Source: Paracoccus marinaquae | Lineage (GTDB): Bacteria > Pseudomonadota > Alphaproteobacteria > Rhodobacterales > Rhodobacteraceae | DNA: 64,000 nucleotides | Reading direction: 5' to 3' | Assembly: GCF_018860165.1 (NCBI RefSeq) | Contig: NZ_JAHKNG010000013.1 | Coordinates: 1 to 64,000 of the forward strand | Translations under genes and position numbers: made by a program | The notes under the pieces: model-generated | The model's database searches: none | What the model saw: only the letters and a program-made list of their open reading frames with translations | What the model was told of the DNA's origin: nothing | Shown here: piece by piece, positions 43,774 to 51,800 of the stretch | How positions within the stretch are numbered: the stretch's first letter is position 1 | Layout: each line of letters begins with the position of its first letter

Positions 43774-43936
43774 ATACTCCTCCTGAACACGTATTTCGGG
43801 GGGTCGTCCGGTTTCCCCCTGGTCATTATGGTTGTACAATTTGCCATGCCGGACAAGAACGTTCCGGCTTTCGTGACGGCGTGATCCGGGCACAGGCGGG
43901 GTTTGGCTTGCGAAAGGGCGGCGGGACCGGGGAAGG

Positions 43937-45151
43937 TCAGCGCCTGCCGCCGGCCAGCAACGCGGCCTCGGGCATCCGGCGCAGGCGCAGCATGGCCCAA
44001 GCGCCCACCGCCGGGCCGGGCAACAGGGCGAGGAAGGTCCATTGCCAGCCGCCCAGCAGCCCGGCGATCTGCGGCATCAGCCAGATCGCCAGAACGGTCA
44101 GCGCAAAGCCGATGCTGACCTGCAGGGTCAGGGCGGTGCCGATCAGGCGCTGGTCGGCAAGTTCGGTCACCGAGGCCGAGAACTGTGCGCTGTCACCGAT
44201 GATCGAGACGCCCCAGATCACCGCGATCAGCGCCAGAAGCCATTCCGGCCCGTCGAAGGCAAAGCCGATCAGCGCGGCGCAGGCCCCCGACACCGCCATC
44301 ATCCCCGCCGTTGTCAGGCAGCGGCCGATCCGGTCGCTGAGCAGGCCACCGCCGATGCAGCCGGCAACACCCGATCCGACCGCGACGAAGGCGAACATCG
44401 AGGGCGAGCCGAAGGGCATCACCCCGCCCTGCCCGGCCGCCGTGGCGAAGGCCAGAAACCAGGCCCACATCGCGTAAAGTTCCCACATATGGCCGAAATA
44501 GCCGATATTGGCCAGCAGCACCGGGCGGTTGCGCAGCACCGCCAGCGCCTGCCGCGGATCGAAGGTGGCGCGGCCAAATGCGTGCGGGCCCTCGCGCACC
44601 AGCAGGCCGAAGATCAGCGCCGAGGTCAGCGTCGCCAGCGTCGAGGCGATCACCACCACCCGCCAGTCAAGCCCGCCGCCAAGCGCGCGGAACAGATGCG
44701 GCATCGAGGACCCCAGCGTCAGCCCACCCACCAGCAGGCCCAGGGCGAAGCCGCGCCCGCGCACGAACCAGGTCGCCATCAGTTTCATCGCCGGCGGGTA
44801 AAGCCCGGCCAGCGCCGCACCGGTGACGAAGCGCGCGGCAATGGCGCCGGCGAATCCCGGCTCAAGCAGCAGGGCGGCATTGGCCAGCGCGGTCAGCAGC
44901 GCCGACCCAGCGATCAGTCGGGTCAGGCGCATGATGTCGGGCAGGTTCACCAGCGAGGCGGCCAGCGCCCCCAGCACAAAGCCGATCTGCACGGCATTGG
45001 TCAGCCAGCCCGCCTGCGCGGGCGTCAGCCCCCAGTCGCGGATCAGTTCGGGCAGGATCGCGGTGGCCGAGAACCAGCAGGTCATGGCCCCGATCACGCC
45101 GGCACCGATCAGCGCCAGCGCGACCCAGCGCCCCTCGGCCGGCGTGCTCAG
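43937..45151 (-). CDS. MFS transporter, probably starting at a CTG codon
   Basis: This 404-aa protein has twelve hydrophobic segments of the major facilitator type, a GRGFALGLLVGGLTLGSSMPHLF motif and an RIGRCLTTAGMM loop after TM8. The nearest ATG/GTG/TTG start in frame is a GTG at 45097, which would cut the first membrane helix in half (WVALALIGAG lies upstream of it). Reading further back, the frame is open and reaches a CTG at 45151 that overlaps the TGA of the upstream NYN gene (CTGA) and has AGGA 8 nt upstream. I take this as the start: N-terminus STPAEGRWVALALIG. The substrate is unknown. Confidence 0.65.
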   Translation of the reverse strand: MSTPAEGRWVALALIGAGVIGAMTCWFSATAILPELIRDWGLTPAQAGWLTNAVQIGFVLGALAASLVNLPDIMRLTRLIAGSALLTALANAALLLEPGFAGAIAARFVTGAALAGLYPPAMKLMATWFVRGRGFALGLLVGGLTLGSSMPHLFRALGGGLDWRVVVIASTLATLTSALIFGLLVREGPHAFGRATFDPRQALAVLRNRPVLLANIGYFGHMWELYAMWAWFLAFATAAGQGGVMPFGSPSMFAFVAVGSGVAGCIGGGLLSDRIGRCLTTAGMMAVSGACAALIGFAFDGPEWLLALIAVIWGVSIIGDSAQFSASVTELADQRLIGTALTLQVSIGFALTVLAIWLMPQIAGLLGGWQWTFLALLPGPAVGAWAMLRLRRMPEAALLAGGRR

Positions 45152-45696
45152 GTCTCGTCCTGCGGCTCGCGCGGGGGGCGGCCGATGATATCGCGCAGGG
45201 CATCAAGCTCGATGAAATTGTCGGCCTGGCGACGCAGGTCATCGGCGATCATCGGCGGCTGCGAACGGATGGTCGAGACCACCGAGACGCGCACGCCCTG
45301 ACGTTGCAGCGCCTCGACCAGCGGCCGGAAATCGCCATCGCCCGAGAACAGCACCGCATGGTCCAGCCGCGGCGCCAGTTCCAGCGCGTTGACAGCCAGT
45401 TCGATATCCATGTTGCCCTTGACCTTCCGCCGGCCCATCGAGTCGGTATATTCCTTGGCCGGCTTGGTCACCACGCAATAGCCGTTGTAGTGCAGCCAGT
45501 CGACAAGCGGGCGGATCGGAGAATACTCCTCGCCATCCATCAGCGCGGTGTAGTAATAGGCGCGCACAAGCTTGCCCCGGCGGTCGAATTCCTGGCGCAG
45601 CAGCTTGTAATCGACGTCGAACCCCAACGACTTGGCCGCAGCGTAAAGATTGGCGCCGTCAATGAACATCGCCAATCGGTCGTCCTTGTAAAACAT
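45148..45696 (-). CDS. NYN-domain (LabA-like) putative ribonuclease
   Basis: This 182-aa protein of the NYN/PIN-like fold carries its acidic residues in order: MFIDGANLY near the start, KGNMDIELAVNAL in the middle and LFSGDGDFRPLV near the end, as in LabA/DUF88 proteins. These are thought to be RNA-cleaving or RNA-binding proteins. The start at 45696 (ATG) fits the domain better than a TTG 15 nt upstream. Its TGA overlaps the likely CTG start of the MFS transporter. It is divergent from folK across ~106 nt. Confidence 0.85.
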   Translation of the reverse strand: MFYKDDRLAMFIDGANLYAAAKSLGFDVDYKLLRQEFDRRGKLVRAYYYTALMDGEEYSPIRPLVDWLHYNGYCVVTKPAKEYTDSMGRRKVKGNMDIELAVNALELAPRLDHAVLFSGDGDFRPLVEALQRQGVRVSVVSTIRSQPPMIADDLRRQADNFIELDALRDIIGRPPREPQDET

Positions 45697-45802
45697 TTGT
45701 GTTGCCTTCAATCAGACTTAAGTGGTGATCGTCCGGGCCAGGACCCTGGTGCGGGGTCGGACGGCAAGCCCGGTTTCGGTTAGCAAATACGGTCAGGGGG
45801 TC

Positions 45803-46402
45803 ATGCCTCAGTTGTCTTTCGGTCTTGTCAGTCTTGGCGCGAACCTGCCCTCAGCCGACCGCCACGCGAGTGAGACGTTGCGATCAGCGTGGGGCATTCT
45901 GCACGGCGCCCCGGATATTTCAATAACCGCGATAAGCAGGATATGGCGAACGCCGGCCTTTCCGCCCGGATCGGGACCCGACTTCGCCAATGCCGCCGCC
46001 CGGATCGCCACCACGCTGACCGCCGGGGCATTGCTGGAGCGGCTGCATGCGATCGAGGCGGAATTCGGGCGCGACCGCAGCACCGGACGGTGGTCGGTAC
46101 GCGTTCTGGATCTGGACCTGATCGCGCTGGATGATCTGGTGCTGCCCGATGCCGCCACCCTGCGCCGCTGGATCGACCTGCCCCCCGGGCAGCAGCGGAA
46201 CGAGGCGCCCGGACAGTTGATCCTGCCGCATCCGCGCCTGCAGGACCGGGGCTTCGTGCTGGGGCCGCTGGCCGAGATCGCGCCCGGCTGGCGCCATCCG
46301 CTGATCGGGCAAAGCGTGGCAGAGATGCTGGATCGCCTGGGCCCCGCGGGATTGGCCGGAATGCGGCCACGGTCCGGGGATGACGGGCCCGGTTTTCCTT
46401 GA
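45803..46402 (+). CDS. folK: Dihydropterin pyrophosphokinase
   Basis: This 199-aa enzyme transfers pyrophosphate from ATP to 6-hydroxymethyl-dihydropterin in folate synthesis. Motifs: FGLVSLGANLPSADRHASETL, SRIWRTPAFPPGSGPDFANAAARI, GRDRSTGRWSVRVLDLDLIAL (the Asp-Leu-Asp-Leu metal site), LILPHPRLQDRGFVLGPLAEIAP. A GGGGG run before ATG 45803 is the ribosome-binding site. It begins the folK-rpoZ-Rel run, which is conserved in many alphaproteobacteria. Confidence 0.92.
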   Translation: MPQLSFGLVSLGANLPSADRHASETLRSAWGILHGAPDISITAISRIWRTPAFPPGSGPDFANAAARIATTLTAGALLERLHAIEAEFGRDRSTGRWSVRVLDLDLIALDDLVLPDAATLRRWIDLPPGQQRNEAPGQLILPHPRLQDRGFVLGPLAEIAPGWRHPLIGQSVAEMLDRLGPAGLAGMRPRSGDDGPGFP

Positions 46403-46472
46403 CATTCGGCGCAAGGACCATCAGTTATCCGTCTCCGCCCGGATATCCGATTCGAAATTGCACAGGTGAGAC

Positions 46473-46826
46473 ATGGCCCGCGTAACGGTTGAAGACTGCG
46501 TCGACAAGGTTCCCAACCGCTTTGATCTGGTGATGCTGGCCTCGCATCGCGCCCGCGAGATCGCCACCGGCAGCGCGCCCACCGTGGACCGCGACAACGA
46601 CAAGAATCCGGTCGTCGCCCTGCGCGAGATCGCCGAGGAAACCCAGCCGGTCGACGACCTGCGCGAGCGGATGATCGAATCGAGCCAGACCCAGATCGAG
46701 GTCGACGAGCCGGAAGAGGACGCGCTTGCGCTGATGCTGGGGGCCGAGACGGACCGGCCCAAGCCCGTCGACGAAGAATCGGAAGAGCGGATGCTGCGCA
46801 TGATGCTGGAAGCCAGCCAGCGGTAA
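46473..46826 (+). CDS. rpoZ: RNA polymerase omega subunit
   Basis: This 117-aa omega subunit stabilises the beta-prime subunit in RNA polymerase assembly. The [30 protein letters not shown] block is diagnostic, followed by [18 protein letters not shown]. The C-terminal half is acidic and variable. The Rel gene starts 3 nt after the stop, a very common pairing that couples RNA polymerase and (p)ppGpp genes. Confidence 0.97.
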   Translation: MARVTVEDCVDKVPNRFDLVMLASHRAREIATGSAPTVDRDNDKNPVVALREIAEETQPVDDLRERMIESSQTQIEVDEPEEDALALMLGAETDRPKPVDEESEERMLRMMLEASQR

Positions 46827-46829
46827 GAC

Positions 46830-48974
46830 GTGGATGACCGGGGTCTTCGACTGGACATGATCGACGTCGAAGACCTCATCGCGCTGGTTCGCAACTACAA
46901 TCCGCGCAGCAATGCCGAGTTGATCCGCGATGCCTATGAATACGGCATGCGGATGCATGAAGGGCAGATGCGCCATTCCGGCGAGCCCTATTTCACCCAT
47001 CCCGTCTCTGTCGCCGCCATCCTGACCGAGATGCGGCTGGACGACGCCACCATCGTCACCGCCCTGCTGCATGACACGGTCGAGGACACGCGCTCGACCA
47101 AGCAGGAGGTCGAGGCGATGTTCGGCAGCGAGATTGCCGAGCTTGTGGATGGCGTCACCAAGCTGACCAATCTGCAACTATCCTCGGCTCAGTCCAAGCA
47201 GGCCGAGAATTTCCGCAAGCTGTTCATGGCCATGTCGCGCGACCTGCGCGTCATTCTGGTCAAGCTGGCCGACCGGCTGCACAACATGCGCACCATTCGC
47301 TCGATGCGACCCGAGAAGCAGGTGCAGAAGGCGCGCGAGACGATGGAAATCTATGCCCCGCTGGCCGGGCGCATGGGCATGCAGTGGATGCGCGAAGAAC
47401 TGGAGGATCTGGCCTTCAAGGTCATCAATCCCGAGGCCCGCAACTCGATCATCCGCCGCTTCGTCAGCCTGCAGAAGGAATCGGGCGACATCATCGGCCA
47501 GATCACCGCCGATATCCGCAACGAACTGGACAAGGAAGGCATCGAGGCCACCGTGTTCGGGCGGGCAAAGAAGCCGTTCTCGGTCTGGCGGAAGATGCAG
47601 GAAAAGCAGCTGGCCTTCTCGCGCCTGTCCGACATCTACGGGTTTCGCATCATCACCCGCAGCGAAATGGACTGCTATCGCGCGCTTGGCGTGATCCATC
47701 ACCGCTGGCGGGCGGTGCCGGGCCGCTTCAAGGACTACATCAGCCAGCCGAAATCGAACGGCTACCGCTCGATCCATACCACCGTCTCGGGGCGCGACGG
47801 CAAGCGGGTCGAAGTGCAGATCCGCACCCGCCAGATGCACGAGGTGGCCGAGGCCGGCGTCGCCGCGCATTGGGCCTACCGCGACGGCGTGCGGACCAAG
47901 AACCCCTTCGCTGTTGATCCCGCCGCCTGGATCGACAGCCTGACCGACCGCTTCGAGGATGCCGATCACAACGAGTTCCTCGAACATGTGAAGATGGAGA
48001 TGTATCAGGATCAGGTGTTCTGTTTCACGCCGAAGGGGGACGTGATCCAGTTGCCGAAGGGCGCGACGCCGATCGATTTCGCCTATGCGATCCATACGAG
48101 GCTGGGCAATTCCTGCGTCGGCGCCAAGGTGGACGGAATCCGGGTACCGCTGTGGACGCGGCTGAAGAATGGCCAGGCGGTCGATGTCATCGCCGCCTCG
48201 GGGCAGCGGCCGCAGGCGACCTGGCTGGACATCGTGGTGACCGGCCGCGCCAAGGCGGCGATCCGGCGATCCCTGCGCGAGGATGACCGCGACCGCTTCG
48301 TGCGGCTGGGACGCGAACTGGTCCGGGTGAGTTTCGAGCATGTCGGGCGCAAGCCCACCGACAAGGCCTTGCGCACCGCCGCCAAGCAGATGGGGCTGGA
48401 GGGCGCCGAGGAGTTGCTGGCCCGGATCGGCAGCGCCGAACATTCCGCCAAGGAGGTGCTGGAGGCGCTCTATCCGGAACTGGCCAACGCCCCGCAGGAC
48501 GAGATCGACGGCAAGCGCCCCTTTGCCGGACTGGAGGCGGATGCGAATTTCCAGCGCGCGCCCTGCTGCAACCCGCTGCCCGGCGAGCGGATCGTCGGCA
48601 TCACCTATCGCGGACGCGGCGTGGTCATCCACGCGATCGACTGCCCGGTGCTGGCCGAGTTCGAGGACAGCCCCGACCGCTGGGTCGATCTGCAATGGCG
48701 CGACGGGCGGCATCCTGCGGTCTATTCGACCCTGCTCAGCCTGACCATCCGGCATGACGCCGGAGTCCTGGGCCGGATCTGCGGCTTGATCGGCACGCAG
48801 GGGGCGAATATCTCGAACCTTGAGTTCATCGACCGCAAGCCGGACTTCTACCGGATCGAGGTCGAGGTCGAGTTGCGAGACCACGAGCATCTGCACAACC
48901 TGCTGACCGCGCTGGAAGCGGAAAGCGATGTGGCGCAGGTCTGGCGGGTCCGCGACCCGGCGCTGAAACCGTAA
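46830..48974 (+). CDS. Bifunctional (p)ppGpp synthetase/hydrolase (Rel/SpoT)
   Basis: This 714-aa long RSH protein makes and degrades the alarmone (p)ppGpp. The HD hydrolase site is intact (ALLHDTVEDT, RLHNMRT). The synthetase has YGFRIITRSEMDCYRALGVIH and the RFKDYI segment, where the RxKD pattern marks the bifunctional class (EFDD marks synthetase-only RelA). TGS (VFCFTPKGDVIQLPKGATPIDFAYAIHTR), zinc-finger-like (CCNPLPGERIVGITYRGRGVVIHAIDC) and ACT domains follow. The start is GTG 46830 or ATG 46857; the GTG, 3 nt after rpoZ, keeps coupling, but neither has a strong ribosome-binding site. It acts in the stringent response. Confidence 0.93.
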   Translation: MDDRGLRLDMIDVEDLIALVRNYNPRSNAELIRDAYEYGMRMHEGQMRHSGEPYFTHPVSVAAILTEMRLDDATIVTALLHDTVEDTRSTKQEVEAMFGSEIAELVDGVTKLTNLQLSSAQSKQAENFRKLFMAMSRDLRVILVKLADRLHNMRTIRSMRPEKQVQKARETMEIYAPLAGRMGMQWMREELEDLAFKVINPEARNSIIRRFVSLQKESGDIIGQITADIRNELDKEGIEATVFGRAKKPFSVWRKMQEKQLAFSRLSDIYGFRIITRSEMDCYRALGVIHHRWRAVPGRFKDYISQPKSNGYRSIHTTVSGRDGKRVEVQIRTRQMHEVAEAGVAAHWAYRDGVRTKNPFAVDPAAWIDSLTDRFEDADHNEFLEHVKMEMYQDQVFCFTPKGDVIQLPKGATPIDFAYAIHTRLGNSCVGAKVDGIRVPLWTRLKNGQAVDVIAASGQRPQATWLDIVVTGRAKAAIRRSLREDDRDRFVRLGRELVRVSFEHVGRKPTDKALRTAAKQMGLEGAEELLARIGSAEHSAKEVLEALYPELANAPQDEIDGKRPFAGLEADANFQRAPCCNPLPGERIVGITYRGRGVVIHAIDCPVLAEFEDSPDRWVDLQWRDGRHPAVYSTLLSLTIRHDAGVLGRICGLIGTQGANISNLEFIDRKPDFYRIEVEVELRDHEHLHNLLTALEAESDVAQVWRVRDPALKP

Positions 48975-49014
48975 GCCGCGATCCGGCCGGGTCTGCAAGG
49001 GAACGGGTGACGAA

Positions 49015-49716
49015 GTGTTCAAGCGGCGCAAGCCCCGCAGCTATGGGCAGATGGCCAGCGACATGATCTATCCGCGCGGCGGCTGGCGGCGGGCGGCGAC
49101 CTATGTCTGGCACCGGCTGCGCCGCCTGCCCGACCAGCCGCACCGGATCGGGCGCGGCGTGGCGGCAGGGGTCTTCGTGTCCTTCACGCCGCTTTTCGGG
49201 TTCCATTTCCTGTCCGCCGCCGGCGTCGCCTGGCTGATCGGCGGCAATATCCTGGCCGCGCTGCTGGCGACCTTCGTCGGCAATCCGGTCACGTTTCCCT
49301 TCATCGCCGTGATCTGCGTCGGGCTCGGGCGCGAGATCCTCGGACTGCCCGGCGATCTGGAACCGCAGCGGATCCTGAGCGAAATCACCCTCGCCGGTGT
49401 CGAGCTGTGGCAGAACCTGCGCACGGTCCTGTCCTCGGAGCGCGCGCATTGGGGACGGTTCCACGAGTTCTTCGAGCAGATCTACTGGCCCTACATGGTC
49501 GGCGGCGTGATCATCGGCCTGGCCGTCAGCATCGCCGCCCATTACCTGACCGTGCCGGTCTTCCGCGCCTATCAGCGCCGCCGCGAGAAGAAGATGGCCG
49601 AACGGATCGCGCGGGTCCGCGCGCGCGCCGAGATCGTCACCACCGCCACCCCCGGCGCCGATGGGCAGAAGGGGGGCGCTGCCCCCCGTCCTGCGGACTC
49701 CCCCCGGGATATTTGA
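49015..49716 (+). CDS. DUF2062 membrane protein with a repeat-derived C-terminus
   Basis: This 233-aa protein of the DUF2062 family has a PHRIGRGVAAGVFVSFTPLFGFHF block, the membrane helix WLIGGNILAALLATFVGNPVTFPF and a second one (MVGGVIIGLAVSIAAHYL). The ~16 C-terminal residues (QKGGAAPRPADSPRDI) are encoded by the dispersed hairpin repeat copy C, so the reading frame has run into the repeat. The start is GTG at 49015, 40 nt after Rel, probably in the same operon. Function unknown; the family is common next to Rel in Rhodobacterales. Confidence 0.8.
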   Translation: MFKRRKPRSYGQMASDMIYPRGGWRRAATYVWHRLRRLPDQPHRIGRGVAAGVFVSFTPLFGFHFLSAAGVAWLIGGNILAALLATFVGNPVTFPFIAVICVGLGREILGLPGDLEPQRILSEITLAGVELWQNLRTVLSSERAHWGRFHEFFEQIYWPYMVGGVIIGLAVSIAAHYLTVPVFRAYQRRREKKMAERIARVRARAEIVTTATPGADGQKGGAAPRPADSPRDI

Positions 49717-49725
49717 GTGAAGAAG
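49671..49725 (+). repeat. Dispersed hairpin repeat, copy C, inside the DUF2062 gene end
   Basis: GGGGGGC (49671-49677) pairs with GCCCCCC (49681-49687) over a 3-nt loop; CTCCCCCCGGGATATTTGAG follows, then AGTGAAGAAG. The CCCCC...GG...TATTT tail matches that of copy A. It works as the likely terminator of the folK-rpoZ-Rel-DUF2062 unit. The DUF2062 stop TGA is at 49714-49716, inside the repeat tail. Confidence 0.6.
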
Positions 49726-49732
49726 AAGGGCC

Positions 49733-50641
49733 TCAATATCCCTTCGCGCGATCAACGAGATGCAGGACCGGCCGGCCCGACATGGCGCGGCGCAGGTTTT
49801 CGGCCACGACCGGGGCGGCGGTTTCGGGGCGGGTTTCGGCGGCGATATGCGGGGTGACGGTGATGCCCGGATGCGCCCAGAACGGGTGGTCCGGGGGCAG
49901 CGGCTCGGTGCGGAAGACATCGAGGACGGCATGGCCCAGATGGCCGCGGTCGAGCGCGGCCAGAAGCGCATCGTCATCGATCAGCGTACCGCGGCCCGGA
50001 TTGACGATCCAGGCGCCTTTCGGCAGGCGGGCGAGGCGCCGGGCATCCAGAAGGCTGCGGGTCGCGGGCGTATCGGGCAGCAGGCAGATCAGGATCTCGG
50101 CGCGCTGAAGCGCCCGGTCCAGATCTCGCGCGCCCAGCATCTCGACGCCATCGGCGGGGCGGCCGGACGCGCTCCAGCCGGTCAGCGCGAAGCCGATCGC
50201 GCCCAGCATGGCGGCGGTGGCGCGGCCCAACTCGCCCATGCCGAGGATCGTCACCCGGCGGCCGGAGGCCAGCGGCGGGGTCAGGTCGTTGCGCCAGATG
50301 CCGTCCTGCAGATAGCGGTCCATGCCCAGATGGGCGCGCATCGCCCAGCCGGTACAGAACTCGGCCATGCCCTGGGCAAGGCCCGGATCGACCATGCGCG
50401 CCAGCGGCCGGGTCAGGGTCGGGTTGGCGACGATGCGTTCCACCCCGGCCCAGAGGCTCTGGACCAGGCGGGCGTTGCGATAGGGGGACAGATCCTCGAT
50501 CTCGCCGCCCGGCGCATAGATGATCGCGTCGAACCCGTCCGGATCGCCGTCGCGGGCCAGATCCATCTCGGGGCAGGCCGCCAGAAGTGCCGGGGACCAG
50601 CGGGGCCAGTGGGCGGCGGGGGCGGCGAACAGGACCTTCAT
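49733..50641 (-). CDS. ghrA: Glyoxylate/hydroxypyruvate reductase A
   Basis: This 302-aa 2-hydroxyacid dehydrogenase reduces glyoxylate and hydroxypyruvate with NAD(P)H. The cofactor loop is VTILGMGELGRATAAML. The catalytic Arg is in IVNPGRGTLIDD, the Glu in DVFRTEPLPPDHPFWAHPG, and the His in VTPHIAAETRP. Lack of the N-terminal catalytic domain's usual acidic patch and the length fit GhrA rather than SerA. The ATG at 50641 is 4 nt after the rodA stop, so it is the tail of the mre/mrdA/rodA operon or at least read through from it. Confidence 0.85.
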   Translation of the reverse strand: MKVLFAAPAAHWPRWSPALLAACPEMDLARDGDPDGFDAIIYAPGGEIEDLSPYRNARLVQSLWAGVERIVANPTLTRPLARMVDPGLAQGMAEFCTGWAMRAHLGMDRYLQDGIWRNDLTPPLASGRRVTILGMGELGRATAAMLGAIGFALTGWSASGRPADGVEMLGARDLDRALQRAEILICLLPDTPATRSLLDARRLARLPKGAWIVNPGRGTLIDDDALLAALDRGHLGHAVLDVFRTEPLPPDHPFWAHPGITVTPHIAAETRPETAAPVVAENLRRAMSGRPVLHLVDRAKGY

Positions 50642-50645
50642 GGCG

Positions 50646-51785
50646 CTATCTCGGGCGGTGGACATGGGCGGACTGGACCATGCCGAAGCCCATCAGCAGG
50701 ATCATCATCGCGGTACCGCCATAGCTGACCAGCGGCAGGGGCGAGCCGACCACCGGCAGCAGTCCCATCACCATGCCCATGTTGATGGCGAAATAGACGA
50801 AGAAGGTGCCGCTGATGCCGAGGGTCAGCAGCGCCCCGAAACGGTCGCGGTTGCTGAGCGCGGAATAGAGGCAGAAGCCGATGACCAGCGTGTAGAGCAC
50901 CAGCAGCGAGAAGGCCCCGATGAAGCCGAATTCCTCGGCCAGGACGGTGAAGATGAAATCGGTCTGCTTCTCGGGCAGGAAGTTCAGCCGCGACTGGGTG
51001 CCCTGCATGAACCCCCTGCCCGACCAGCCGCCCGAGCCGAGCGCGATCTGCGCCTGGGTGATGTTGTAGCCCGCCCCCAGCGGATCGACCGAGGGGTCGA
51101 GGAAGGTGTCGATGCGGCGGTACTGATAGTCCTTCAGAAGCTGCCAGTCGGTGCCGCGGCTTTCCAGAACCGCCCAGACCAGCCCGACCACGGCCGCGAT
51201 CACCGCGCCGAAATACCACAGCGACACGCCCGCCGCGAACATCACGATGCCGCCCCCTGCCATCAGCATGATCGAGGTGCCGAGGTCGGGCTGTTTCAGC
51301 ACCAGCGCCGTCGGCATAAGGATCAGCGCCACCGGGATCAGCACCCAGAGCGGGCGCGAGGTCCGGTGCAGGGGCAGCCATGCGTAATAGGCGGCGAGGA
51401 TCAGGACCAGCGCGATCTTCATCAGTTCCGACGGCTGCAGGCGGATCGGCCCCAGTTCAATCCAGCGCTGCGCGCCCATGCCGATATCGCCGAAGAGTTC
51501 GACCGCGACCAGCAGCAGCAGGCAGATCACATAGGCGAAGACCGACACCCCGCGCCAGAACCACATCGGCACGAAGGCCAGCGCGAACATCGCCGCCATG
51601 CCCGCGGCAAAGCGATAGATCTGCGGCTTGGCCCAGAGATCGGCGCGCCCGCCGCCGACGGAATAGAGCATCAGGAAGCCGATGCAGGCGATGGCCGTCA
51701 GCAGGAAGACCAGCGGCCAGTTCAGATAGAGGATCCGGCGCCATCCGGCCGGCACATGGGCGACATCGTAATCGAGATAGGCCAT
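50646..51785 (-). CDS. rodA: Peptidoglycan glycosyltransferase RodA
   Basis: This 379-aa SEDS-family membrane protein polymerises glycan strands of the lateral wall, together with the PBP2 product of mrdA. Ten hydrophobic segments and the SEDS motifs are visible: GAQRWIELGPIRLQPSELMKIALV, LVLKQPDLGTSIMLMAGG, the catalytic-loop region with DPLGAGYNITQAQIALGSGGW, FLPEKQTDFIFTVLAEEFGFIG and the C-terminal VGSPLPLVSYGGTAMM. It lies 15 nt after mrdA and is followed by ghrA. It acts in the Rod complex at the inner membrane. Confidence 0.95.
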   Translation of the reverse strand: MAYLDYDVAHVPAGWRRILYLNWPLVFLLTAIACIGFLMLYSVGGGRADLWAKPQIYRFAAGMAAMFALAFVPMWFWRGVSVFAYVICLLLLVAVELFGDIGMGAQRWIELGPIRLQPSELMKIALVLILAAYYAWLPLHRTSRPLWVLIPVALILMPTALVLKQPDLGTSIMLMAGGGIVMFAAGVSLWYFGAVIAAVVGLVWAVLESRGTDWQLLKDYQYRRIDTFLDPSVDPLGAGYNITQAQIALGSGGWSGRGFMQGTQSRLNFLPEKQTDFIFTVLAEEFGFIGAFSLLVLYTLVIGFCLYSALSNRDRFGALLTLGISGTFFVYFAINMGMVMGLLPVVGSPLPLVSYGGTAMMILLMGFGMVQSAHVHRPR

Positions 51786-51800
51786 GCCCGCCCCCTCCCC

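Noticed and set aside
45148-45696. NYN gene as a toxin of a toxin-antitoxin pair
   Set aside because: It is a LabA-like NYN protein, not VapC, and the coupled partner is a membrane transporter, not an antitoxin.
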